A DNA stretch of 64,000 nt from Clostridium chromiireducens (lineage in GTDB: Bacteria; Bacillota; Clostridia; Clostridiales; Clostridiaceae). A program made the translations under genes and the position numbers. Position 1 is the first letter of the stretch. Each line of letters begins with the position of its first letter. The notes under the pieces were generated by a model. That model had not been told where the DNA came from. It saw nothing but the letters and a program-made list of their open reading frames with translations, and made no database searches. Below, piece by piece: positions 18,010-26,616 of this stretch. The DNA lies in the NCBI RefSeq assembly GCF_002029255.1, contig NZ_MZGT01000026.1, positions 1 through 64,000 on the forward strand, written 5' to 3'.

Positions 18010-19158
18010 TTATTCAAATTTAAATCCTTTAAGTAAATCTCCAAGAGATGTTCCTGCATTATCAGCATTATCAACATAATTAAGATATTCATTATTAGTT
18101 TCAACAGCCTCTTTTATACTTAAAGATATCCTTTTATCTTCTTTATTAAAGTTTAATACTTTAACCTTTACTTTTTGGTTAAGCTCTAGAACATCGGAAG
18201 ATTTTGCAATATGGTCGTCAGTTATCTCTGTTATATGTACTAAACCTTCTATTCCATCAAATAATTCTACAAACGCGCCAAATGATGTTAAACGTACAAC
18301 TTTACCTTCTAGTATATCCCCTACTTTTATATCGCTGCTATGCACTGTCCATGGCTCTTTATTTACGTCCTTTAATATTAATGATAATCTTTCATTCTTT
18401 TTATCTACCTTACCTATAAATACTTCTACTTTGTCACCTTCCTTAACAACATCTTCTGGCTTGTTAACTCTTTCCCAAGATAAATCTGAAATATGAATTA
18501 GACCTTCTAACCCTCCAATATCTACAAACGCACCAAATTTAACCAACTTCTTAACAACACCATTTTTCTTTTCGCCCTCAACTAAGCTATCCCAAACAAC
18601 TTTTTTATTTTTATTATATTCTTCTTCTTCAATTATTCTTCTCGAAGCTACTACCTTGTTATTTCTGAAATCTAATTCTGTAATTTTAACATCAAGTTCT
18701 CTTCCAATTAAAGTGCTGAGTTCAATTCTTTCTCTACTTACAAGTGATCCAGGAATAAAAATTCTAACATTTCCATAGTAGGCAATTACTCCACCTTTAG
18801 TTTCTTCCTTGATTTTAACAGAAATATTTTTTTGATCTTTGAAATATTTTACTAATTCTTCTTTTTCTTTAATTTGTCTTGCTCTTATTAATGAAAGTTC
18901 AACGTATCCCTCTCCATCATTAGGGGATAATACATATACATCGATTTCATCATCCTTATTAACTACTTCTCTAGGATCTTTTTCATCTACTGACAGCTCT
19001 TCTTTAGATATCAATCCATCAAATGCATAGTTTATATTAACTGAAACTTCCTTATCATTTACATCGATTACTTTTCCCTTTAAAATGTCCCCTTTGTTTA
19101 GCCTTTTTACATCATAATTATTCAAAAGTTCACTCATGCTCATTTCTTCATTAGCCAT
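18010..19158 (-). CDS. rpsA: Ribosomal protein S1-like protein with four S1 domains
   Basis: A 382-residue protein with four S1 RNA-binding domains, at roughly 18-88, 105-172, 187-256 and 272-342. The third is the canonical KFGAFVDIGGLEGLIHISDLSW type and the fourth repeats the pattern (SFGAFVELFDGIEGLVHI). Four-domain S1 homologues of this kind are typical of Firmicutes and shorter than the six-domain E. coli S1. The role is mRNA binding at the 30S subunit, though essentiality in Firmicutes is doubtful. ATG at 19158 is favoured over an upstream TTG because AAGGAG is 9 bases before it. Confidence 0.87.
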   Translation of the reverse strand: MANEEMSMSELLNNYDVKRLNKGDILKGKVIDVNDKEVSVNINYAFDGLISKEELSVDEKDPREVVNKDDEIDVYVLSPNDGEGYVELSLIRARQIKEKEELVKYFKDQKNISVKIKEETKGGVIAYYGNVRIFIPGSLVSRERIELSTLIGRELDVKITELDFRNNKVVASRRIIEEEEYNKNKKVVWDSLVEGEKKNGVVKKLVKFGAFVDIGGLEGLIHISDLSWERVNKPEDVVKEGDKVEVFIGKVDKKNERLSLILKDVNKEPWTVHSSDIKVGDILEGKVVRLTSFGAFVELFDGIEGLVHITEITDDHIAKSSDVLELNQKVKVKVLNFNKEDKRISLSIKEAVETNNEYLNYVDNADNAGTSLGDLLKGFKFE

Positions 19159-19197
19159 TAACAATCACTCCTTAATATATAATTTACTCTACTTACA

Positions 19198-19226
19198 ATA
19201 TTAGCCTAATAAAAAATAATATACAA
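19198..19226 (-). promoter_or_regulatory. Probable promoter of the S1 gene
   Basis: On the minus strand, TTGTAT and TAATAT are separated by 17 bp, about 40 bp upstream of the ATG at 19158. Confidence 0.5.
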
Positions 19227-19405
19227 GTATAGTTCTTTTACTTAGAATATAATTATGATATATATTTAATCATATTTAAACACAAATAGTATTAAATACC
19301 TTTTAAAAAGTTTAAAAAAACTATTATTAAAGAGATATCATAACCTTTAGCAAGGATATATAACTCTAGTAATCTTTTTTAGTCTTTTTTCGTTCTTATT
19401 CCATA

Positions 19406-19434
19406 TTGTGTATAAGGACGCTTTTTAATATAAT
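19406..19434 (+). promoter_or_regulatory. Promoter of the PspA unit
   Basis: TTGTGT (19406-19411) and TATAAT (19429-19434) are 17 bp apart. The transcript would begin near 19441, only about 10 bases before the ribosome site of the first gene. The rest of the 297-bp gap back to the S1 gene shows no other signal apart from the S1 promoter. Confidence 0.6.
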
Positions 19435-19464
19435 AAATACATAATCTTTAAAGGGGTGATCACT

Positions 19465-20151
<687 letters not shown>

Positions 20152-20173
20152 TAAAAAACTCGGAGGTATTAAT

Positions 20174-20824
20174 ATGGGAATTTTTACAAGAATGTCAAAT
20201 ATGATAAAAGGAAAGGTCAATAGCACTTTGGACGAAATGGAGAATCCAATTGAATTATTAGATCAAAAATTAAGAGATATGGACGAGCAGTTTAACAAAG
20301 CTAAATTAAGCTCGGCTCAAATATTAGGTAACGCTCATGAAATCGAAAAAAAATTAATCCTTGCAAAAAAAGAATCTGAAGATTATGATCAAAAAGTTAA
20401 ATTAGCATTAAGTAAAGGGAATGAAGATTTAGCTAAAAGAGCTTTAGCTAAGAAAGTTGAAACAGATAAAAAAATCACTTCATTACAAGCAAGCTATGAT
20501 AATGCTAAAGCTCAAGCTGATACAATAAAGGCAAATCTTCGCGCTTTAGAAGAAGAAATAACAAAGACTAGGAGTTACAGAGATGAAGCTGCTGCAAGAT
20601 TTGCCAATGCTGAAGCATCTCAAAAGGTTAATGAAGTTCTTGCTAATGTGCAAACAAAGAGCAATTCAATACAAATTGATAGTATTGAAAGAAAAATTCA
20701 AAGAAAAGAATCACTTGCTCAAGGATTAGGTGAGTTAAGAGATTTAGATAATTTTGATAGTGAGTTTGAAAAATTAGATGAAGTTGACTTAGATCTTGAA
20801 TTAGCAAAATACAAAACCAACTAG
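20174..20824 (+). CDS. pspA: PspA/IM30 family membrane-remodelling protein
   Basis: A 216-residue, almost wholly helical PspA/IM30/Vipp1-type protein (ESCRT-III superfamily). The N-terminal helix (MGIFTRMSNMIKGKVNSTL) is amphipathic and likely binds membranes. The motif NPIELLDQKLRDMDEQ follows, then a long coiled coil to about residue 185. These proteins assemble on stressed membranes and limit proton leakage. A good GGAGGT site precedes the ATG. It is flanked by the Ser/Asn-rich membrane protein and a Cys-rich protein; no PspF, LiaRS or PspB/C partner is nearby. Confidence 0.93.
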   Translation: MGIFTRMSNMIKGKVNSTLDEMENPIELLDQKLRDMDEQFNKAKLSSAQILGNAHEIEKKLILAKKESEDYDQKVKLALSKGNEDLAKRALAKKVETDKKITSLQASYDNAKAQADTIKANLRALEEEITKTRSYRDEAAARFANAEASQKVNEVLANVQTKSNSIQIDSIERKIQRKESLAQGLGELRDLDNFDSEFEKLDEVDLDLELAKYKTN

Positions 20825-20832
20825 GTGATCAG

Positions 20833-21489
20833 ATGGATAATGATAAAGATATTGATTTTATTAATGAAGAAAGAAGATACTGGGGAAAGATATATACTGA
20901 TATAGCTTATGCAATAAGCGAAATTTCTCCTTTCATATCAGAAGAAGATTTAAAAATCAGAAAATATTATACTAAAGCTTCAGTTCTTCAAGAGTATACT
21001 AAACTATTAGATTCCGCTGAAGCTGACTGTAAAAAGAAATCTATATTTTCAATGTTTAAATCTAATCCAAGTATTGGCTTACTACAAGATTTTAAGACAA
21101 AAAACAGAGATACTTTTAAGCAATTAGAGAAATGCTCTAACTGTGAATGCCTAAGCTGTGCTTTTGAATGTAATTTCAAAAAATGTTCAAGTTGTAGGGA
21201 TGCATCTATGATTTGTTTCTGCGACAAGGAAAGAGTTAATGTTAGAAAGTTTGAAAATTTCACACTAGACCTTACTAACAATGATAACGGAAGGGCCTCA
21301 AAATATAAAGCTTTGGCAGTTGTTGAAGATTGTTCTTTAGACAACTTATATATTCTATTAGAGAATATTAGAGATTCAAATGATAAATTAGTATTATATT
21401 ACTACCCTGGAATTCGAGAAGATTCCTTTGGTGAAATAACTGATCCTAATGAATTCGACTTTGTAGTAGAGACTTACCAAAATGCATAG
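20833..21489 (+). CDS. Cysteine-rich protein of unknown function, PspA-linked
   Basis: A 218-residue protein that I do not recognise. It begins 9 bp after pspA behind AGGTGATC, so it is co-translated with it. The N-terminal 90 residues are helical and charged. Residues about 100-132 hold nine cysteines in pairs and singles (CSNCECLSC, FEC, KKCSSC, MICFC), which suggests a multi-zinc or iron-sulfur module. The C-terminal part is an alpha/beta region with no membrane segment. A role as a soluble partner or sensor for the PspA unit is inference only. Confidence 0.75.
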   Translation: MDNDKDIDFINEERRYWGKIYTDIAYAISEISPFISEEDLKIRKYYTKASVLQEYTKLLDSAEADCKKKSIFSMFKSNPSIGLLQDFKTKNRDTFKQLEKCSNCECLSCAFECNFKKCSSCRDASMICFCDKERVNVRKFENFTLDLTNNDNGRASKYKALAVVEDCSLDNLYILLENIRDSNDKLVLYYYPGIREDSFGEITDPNEFDFVVETYQNA

Positions 21490-21497
21490 CAACCTAT

Positions 21498-21704
21498 AAG
21501 GTATTGTGCAGCATCGAAATATCAAAATACTCGCAGTATGAGCATGCTTTAAGTTTACTGCTAAATAATAGAAATGGAATATATGTGTTTGCTTCGCTTC
21601 TTTGAAGAGTTCGCAAAAACATATATTCCATTTCTAATTTAGCATAACTTAAAACACATCATATCTAAGCAAGTATTTTTATATTTCTTTGGTGACAATA
21701 CCTT
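21498..21704. repeat. Large hairpin element, copy B
   Basis: A roughly 207-bp imperfect inverted repeat beginning 8 bp after the Cys-rich gene. Paired blocks from outside in: AAGGTATTGT/ACAATACCTT; GAAATAT.AAAATACT.GC with its complement at about 21671-21688; TTTAAGTT/AACTTAAA; GCTAAAT; TAGAAATGGAATATATGT with its complement at 21620-21636. The apex is around 21590-21612. The outer end AAGGTATTG is shared with copy A. There is no T-run, so it is not a simple terminator. No protein-coding reading is convincing. Confidence 0.75.
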
Positions 21705-21727
21705 TAATGAACCATTTTTATGCATAT

Positions 21728-21983
21728 GGTATTTACTTAACACTTAAAGTAAGTGAGGTACAAAGAAATAGAATACATATATGTGGAACAGGCATTGAAA
21801 AACAAGCTGCTCTGAATATCTTAACGGGAAGTTGTTCCACTTTTGCTTGTCCTATGCTTGCCATAGGAACATGCAGAAGTGGTGCAACTTTCCATTTAGA
21901 TATTCCCAGCGAAGTTTTTCACAGCCCTGTGGAACATATATGTATTCTATTTCGGTTGTTTATCACTTCACTTTAAGTTCTTC
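21728..21983. repeat. Large hairpin element, copy C
   Basis: A roughly 250-bp imperfect inverted repeat that ends about 10 bp before the stop of the CBS gene. The arms pair through ACTTAAAGT.AGTGA, AAATAGAATACATATATGT, GAACAGGC, TGAAAAAC, AATATCT, AAGTTG, CCACTT and a CTATG-CTTG-CCATAG apex near 21851-21866. The outer half of each arm matches copy A. The element would form one rod-like hairpin of about 110 bp in RNA. A 95-codon plus-strand frame across it is an accident of the repeat. Confidence 0.8.
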
Positions 21984-21991
21984 ACAAAGCA

Positions 21992-22441
21992 CTACCCCTC
22001 ATAATACATTGAGAATTGTTGCACTTCTAATGCTTTTCTTTTTTCCATTTCATTGAAACAGTAATTTATTATATCACTTCTTTTTATAATTCCTATAAAA
22101 GTTCCATTATCATCAGTTACTGGAACAAAATTTTGACTTTCTGCCAAAGAAATTAAGCTCTCTATATTAGATGTTATAGATACAGATTTATGATTTATTC
22201 TTCTTTGTATATCTTTAACCCTAACAGATTCAGTATTTTTAAAGTTTAAATTATTCGTATTTTTTAGTTTCCATAGTAGGTCTCCCTCTGTTAGAGTTCC
22301 TACGTACTTTCCCTCTCTATTTATAATTGGAATTGCAGTATACCCATGATGCTCCATTCTCTCCATGACTTGTCTCATTGTTGCATCTTGATTTTCACAT
22401 ATTACCTCATTTTTAGGTGTAAGAAAAAAGGCTATATTCAT
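21992..22441 (-). CDS. Protein with two CBS domains
   Basis: A 149-residue stand-alone CBS-pair (Bateman module) protein. CBS1 covers about 18-60 (MRQVMERMEHHGYTAIPIIN, GKYVGTLTEGDLL) and CBS2 about 80-130 (FVPVTDDNGTFIGIIKRSDII). Such modules bind adenine nucleotides or S-adenosyl ligands and usually regulate a partner; no catalytic domain is fused here. Monocistronic. The large hairpin copy C lies immediately downstream and would be in its 3' UTR. Confidence 0.85.
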   Translation of the reverse strand: MNIAFFLTPKNEVICENQDATMRQVMERMEHHGYTAIPIINREGKYVGTLTEGDLLWKLKNTNNLNFKNTESVRVKDIQRRINHKSVSITSNIESLISLAESQNFVPVTDDNGTFIGIIKRSDIINYCFNEMEKRKALEVQQFSMYYEG

Positions 22442-22559
22442 AAATAAAATCCTTTCCTTAAATGTATTCGTTTAATTTTTATTTACAAATCTATTTTATC
22501 ATATTTTTTCTTAAAATTCTTTTAAGAAATTATTACTTATCATTGAATTTTTATTAAAA

Positions 22560-23471
22560 TCACCTCTTCTTGCCACTATTCTCTAACTTATATATATAAT
22601 TTAAATATGACTCATCTTTTAAAATACTATTAACTTCATCATATCCATCTTCTCCTTGAAGAGTTTTCTTTACCATGATTTCACACAAAACATTACTCTT
22701 ACATTTAGGGCATGTTCCTACGGATGCAAATCTCCAATTTAAAAGTTCAATCGCCGTTTCCAATTCAACCCTCTTACCACACTTTGGACACTTTAACTCT
22801 AACTTATCTTCATCAATTTTAACGCTTTCAAGATCTGATATATGAATTGCAGGCATATTATAAATATCCTTAACCAGATAATTCTTAATAATCCTCGAAT
22901 TGTATACCCTTCTAAACACCTCTACTGTATATTTTGCATCATTTAACGCATCGTGCAATTTAGTGTCATCAACTTTAATCTTCAATTCATCTAAAGCTGC
23001 CTTTAATCCCAGCGCCTTTTTATGAGCTAGCATCTTAGTAGTATATTCCTGAATATCTAAATACTCATTAAGCCATTTTAGACTGCTGTAATTATAGTAA
23101 TGCGCATTTATGATTAATTCTGCGACATCATCTTTTGCCCATGAACAAAGAACATCACCCTCTTCGAACATATCCTCGAGCTTATCTATAGCTTCTTTAA
23201 AAGTTATGCCCTTTTCATTAAGTATATTCATATCTATTTTAGTAATTTCAGTAACAATAGGATTAATTACAGGAAAAACACTTGGTTTTATATATTCTCT
23301 AATTTCGCTTATAGGTTTCATGTATTTATCTACCTTTACAGCTCCTATTTCTATAATCTCATTTTCTATACCTATAGATTCAAACTCGCCATACATTTCA
23401 AAAAAGTTCTTATAATAGTTTGTTATATTCTTTAAGTTATTAAACTCTAAATCAATAATAATGTACCCCAT
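22560..23471 (-). CDS. DEDDh 3'-5' exonuclease with C-terminal zinc ribbon
   Basis: A 303-residue protein. Residues 1-180 form an RNase T/DnaQ-type exonuclease fold with DLEFN at 7-11 (first D and E), the EIGAVKVD strand, and a HDALNDAKY motif carrying the catalytic His and last Asp. The nearest described type is the KapD/ERI-1 group that trims RNA or DNA 3' ends. The C-terminus adds a treble-clef or zinc-ribbon pair, CPKCGKRV and CPKCKSN, not typical of KapD. It lies just downstream of the MutS-like gene (36-bp gap) and may be cotranscribed. Confidence 0.8.
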   Translation of the reverse strand: MGYIIIDLEFNNLKNITNYYKNFFEMYGEFESIGIENEIIEIGAVKVDKYMKPISEIREYIKPSVFPVINPIVTEITKIDMNILNEKGITFKEAIDKLEDMFEEGDVLCSWAKDDVAELIINAHYYNYSSLKWLNEYLDIQEYTTKMLAHKKALGLKAALDELKIKVDDTKLHDALNDAKYTVEVFRRVYNSRIIKNYLVKDIYNMPAIHISDLESVKIDEDKLELKCPKCGKRVELETAIELLNWRFASVGTCPKCKSNVLCEIMVKKTLQGEDGYDEVNSILKDESYLNYIYKLENSGKKR

Positions 23472-23507
23472 ATCTAATCCTTTCTAAAATCACTTTTAAT
23501 TTAAATT

Positions 23508-25298
23508 CTAAAAATCTATTCCTGCAAGTTTCATTAAGTGAATTGCATTTTGCGTTTCACTCTTACCTTTTCTTAATATATAATCAAATTTAATTTTACC
23601 ATCTTTATAGAATTCTCTAAAGTTATAATTTATTATACTGTTATTTTCTTTTTCTAAGTCACATAACTCTAGATCATGAGTAGATACAAGACCTACTCCT
23701 CCATATTTTATTAACTGCTTAATGAGAACTATCGCCCCAACATGCCTATCTTTAGAATTTGTGCCCTTAAATATCTCATCTAAGAGAAAAAATATTTTTT
23801 CTCCGTTTTTACAGGCCTCTATTAACATTTTTATTCGTAAAATTTCTGCATAAAATGAGGAGATGCTTTCTTCTAAATTATCTTTTGTTCTCATGCAAGT
23901 ATAAGTATTCATAATTCCACAAGAAAATTCATCGGCACATACTGGGGCTCCAATATAGCTAAGAATTAGATTTACTCCTAATGTTCTTAAAAACGTACTC
24001 TTTCCAGACATATTTGAGCCAGTTATTAGCGATACCTTGTGCTCCCCTTTTAATGAAAATGTATTTCTAACCGCCTTTTTTCCAAGTAATGGATGGCCTA
24101 TATTTATTCCTTCAATTTCGTTTTTATCCAATATTATAGGGTAGGCCCAATTATCATTTTCAAATGATAAATTCGATATACTACATAATGCATCTATCTC
24201 ATGCATTACTTCAAGCCATTCTTCAAGCTTTTTACCATTTTTCTCTCTCCATTTTTCCAAACTCCTCATAAGGAATACGTCTGAAAACACGAGTATATTC
24301 AATATTAAATAATACGCATTGTATTTACTGTTTCCAGCCCAATCAAGTATATTAGAAAATTTTTTAATTTCCTCTTTGCAACTTACTGAATCATTTCTTA
24401 ATTTACTACTTATTTTTATCAAATACTCAGAATTAAAATTTTCATTTTCTATTAACCATAAAATTTTACTATATGCATACACACTATGTTTTATAGATTC
24501 GAATAGCTCAAGTTCTCTTCTCATTCCTTTTGATAATATCTTAATAACAATAAAATTCACAGAAAAATCTAAGAGTAAAAATGACTGCGGTATTATCCCA
24601 TTTACAGCTGCCAGTATAGAACATATTGTTGCCAAAATAAACGTACAAGCAATAGCTACTCTCAAAGGACTTGACGATTCATTATCTTTACTCCATTTAA
24701 GAAGACTACCTAAATCTATATCTTTTGATTTTTTAACACTGCCTTCAACAATTAGATTTTGTCTCCATTCGGCTTTTTCTCCTAATTCTTTAATTGCTTG
24801 CTGCCTTTTTACTATCTCATTTTTATTTAATTTTTTCTCATTTTTTAGTAGACTCACTAGTTCTTCTCTTCCACCCTTTGTTACAGTAGTATTAATGTAT
24901 TGAAAAATTGAATTCTCACCAAATACATCCAAGTCATTTATAAATGGATGCTCATCATCCAAGTATTCTGAGCCATTATCCTCAAAACTAGTGAATTCAT
25001 TATTTATTCTTTTTAAACCATTTTGATTTATATATACTAATAAATCAATCCTTTTTTTTAACTCGAAAATATTATTATGATAAAATATTAAAAATAGGAA
25101 TAACCCTAGAAGAACTATTGTCACTACTATTGCTAAACTTATTTTATTTTGTTTATATAAGAAATAATCAATTAAAACACAAATAGCAAATACAATCAAT
25201 CTACTCCATCCAATAACTTCTACCTTTGAGCTTAATATTTTACTTTTCCTTGTATTCTTTTCTATGTTACCTTTATAAAATTCTTCTGCTAATCTCAT
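23508..25298 (-). CDS. Membrane-anchored MutS-like ATPase
   Basis: A 596-residue MutS-family protein. The start is the ATG at 25298 behind GGGAGGAATT; an upstream ATG at 25310 lacks a site. It lacks the mismatch-recognition domain I. Instead, two hydrophobic segments lie at about 30-75 and another pair around 215-260. The core (about 280-420) is the lever/clamp-like helical region. The ATPase domain carries Walker A TGSNMSGKST, Walker B FFLLDEIFKGTNS and the STHD switch. It is therefore not the replication MutS. Membrane MutS-like proteins are common in clostridia and have no settled role. Confidence 0.82.
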   Translation of the reverse strand: MRLAEEFYKGNIEKNTRKSKILSSKVEVIGWSRLIVFAICVLIDYFLYKQNKISLAIVVTIVLLGLFLFLIFYHNNIFELKKRIDLLVYINQNGLKRINNEFTSFEDNGSEYLDDEHPFINDLDVFGENSIFQYINTTVTKGGREELVSLLKNEKKLNKNEIVKRQQAIKELGEKAEWRQNLIVEGSVKKSKDIDLGSLLKWSKDNESSSPLRVAIACTFILATICSILAAVNGIIPQSFLLLDFSVNFIVIKILSKGMRRELELFESIKHSVYAYSKILWLIENENFNSEYLIKISSKLRNDSVSCKEEIKKFSNILDWAGNSKYNAYYLILNILVFSDVFLMRSLEKWREKNGKKLEEWLEVMHEIDALCSISNLSFENDNWAYPIILDKNEIEGINIGHPLLGKKAVRNTFSLKGEHKVSLITGSNMSGKSTFLRTLGVNLILSYIGAPVCADEFSCGIMNTYTCMRTKDNLEESISSFYAEILRIKMLIEACKNGEKIFFLLDEIFKGTNSKDRHVGAIVLIKQLIKYGGVGLVSTHDLELCDLEKENNSIINYNFREFYKDGKIKFDYILRKGKSETQNAIHLMKLAGIDF

Positions 25299-25451
25299 AA
25301 TTCCTCCCATAATAATTTTTTATTTTAAACCTTAATAAGAAATTATAATATCTCTACCACTCCTAATAATCACTATCTTTATTTTACGTCATTAAAACTA
25401 TGTGTCAATTATTTCCTATATAATTTTTTAAAATAGTTTTATAATAAAATA

Positions 25452-25497
25452 AAGTAAATTAAAATATCTATTTTCTTAATGATATTTTAATTTACTT
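25452..25497 (-). terminator. Terminator after the zinc-binding lipoprotein gene
   Basis: A 17-bp perfect stem (25452-25468 with 25481-25497) with a 12-base loop. The minus-strand flank is TATTTTATTAT. It lies 60 bp past the stop of the lipoprotein gene. Confidence 0.7.
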
Positions 25498-25556
25498 CAT
25501 ATTTTCATTTACTTAGTTACAGATGTATTCATAATTTACAATGTAAAGTTAAAATT

Positions 25557-26459
25557 TTATTTTTGCTCTGATAACATGCATCTATATATTTCATCTAGAT
25601 TATATCTCATAGCCTCTAAATAACTCTTATCATCTTCTTTTGATTCTAGGGTTAGTATTGGAACAACATTTGCTTGAACTTCTTTTGCCAACGTTTCCGA
25701 TACCTTAGGGCTGGCTAATGACTCAGAGAAAACAGTTTTTATGTTATTTTCTTTACAAAAACCAACTAAACTTTCTAATTGTTTTGGAGTTGGCTCTCCC
25801 TCTGCAAATAAGTTTTCTACTGATTTTTGTGTTAATCCGAAATCTCTGCACAGATACCCAAACGCAGCATGACCTGTAATAAAATTCTTTTGATTTACTG
25901 CATCAAATTTAGGTTTATATTCACTATATAGACTCTCTAGTTCTTCTTTAAATTTATTATAATTAGCTTCATAATAATCTTTATTTTTTTCATCTGATTT
26001 AACAAGCGCATCTTTAATGTTTTGTGATTGTATTTCTGCATTCTTTAAGCTTAACCAAATATGAGGATCAACTGCATCTTCTTCTTTCCTAACTTCAATG
26101 CCAGAACTTGAATCCACAATCACTAAATTTTTATCTTTTATAGTTTCGTTAACTTTGTCTACCCATGATTCCATACCCAATCCATTGTAAATGAAAACTT
26201 TGCTTTTAGTTAAAGTTTGAAAATCTTTGGTTTTAGGTTCATAATCATGTGGCTCCATATTATCTGGTACTAAGCACGTTACTTCTGCTTTATCCCCAGC
26301 AATCTTTTCAGTAAATTCCTTTAATGGATATATAGAAACTATAACACTTAGTTTATTATCATCTGTATTTTTTGTTGTAGCTTTAGTATTGTCTCCACAG
26401 CCAATTAATGTAATCCCCATTAATATAGCTAATACTCCCGAAATAATCTTCTTTCGCAT
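25557..26459 (-). CDS. znuA: Zinc/manganese-type ABC transporter solute-binding lipoprotein
   Basis: A 300-residue cluster A-I (ZnuA/AdcA/TroA) lipoprotein. The ATG at 26459 has GGAGGGG before it and gives a proper lipoprotein signal with lipobox LIGC (C21); a longer frame to 26597 is spurious. Metal-ligand histidines are visible in MEPHDYEP, DPHIWLS and FITGHAAFGYL, with a late acidic site. It lacks the long His-rich loop of many ZnuA proteins. No permease or ATPase gene is adjacent, so its importer must be encoded elsewhere. Its promoter carries a likely metal-repressor site. Zinc specificity is inferred. Confidence 0.85.
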   Translation of the reverse strand: MRKKIISGVLAILMGITLIGCGDNTKATTKNTDDNKLSVIVSIYPLKEFTEKIAGDKAEVTCLVPDNMEPHDYEPKTKDFQTLTKSKVFIYNGLGMESWVDKVNETIKDKNLVIVDSSSGIEVRKEEDAVDPHIWLSLKNAEIQSQNIKDALVKSDEKNKDYYEANYNKFKEELESLYSEYKPKFDAVNQKNFITGHAAFGYLCRDFGLTQKSVENLFAEGEPTPKQLESLVGFCKENNIKTVFSESLASPKVSETLAKEVQANVVPILTLESKEDDKSYLEAMRYNLDEIYRCMLSEQK

Positions 26460-26472
26460 ATAACCCCTCCAC

Positions 26473-26495
26473 TTGCATGTGATTTGCATTTGCAA
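26473..26495 (-). promoter_or_regulatory. Candidate metal-repressor (Zur-like) operator
   Basis: The palindrome TTGCATTTGCAA (26484-26495) is joined by a further TTGCAT at 26473-26478, one helical turn away. It sits just downstream of the -10 box, where a repressor would block transcription, ahead of a metal-uptake gene. The regulator is inferred; the motif does not match the classical Bacillus Zur box. Confidence 0.5.
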
Positions 26496-26505
26496 CTCTT
26501 TAATA

Positions 26506-26534
26506 ATATTACAGTGAAAGTTTAAATATGTCAA
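26506..26534 (-). promoter_or_regulatory. Strong sigma-A promoter of the zinc-binding lipoprotein gene
   Basis: On the minus strand, a perfect TTGACA and a TAATAT are spaced 17 bp apart. Predicted start near 26499. Confidence 0.75.
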
Positions 26535-26616
26535 GAACAGTAAAAAATAATAACCATTTATATATTTCCCACTAACGAAATCATTATAACAAGTCATCCC
26601 AATATATTTTCTGATT

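Noticed and set aside
21689..21976. 95-codon plus-strand ORF across hairpin element C
   Set aside because: It is the reading of one strand of a large inverted repeat; both strands are open there by the nature of the repeat, and no ribosome site is present.
25536..26597. Longer N-terminus of the zinc-binding lipoprotein up to 26597
   Set aside because: It would run through the promoter and operator and bury the lipoprotein signal; the ATG at 26459 has a strong ribosome site.
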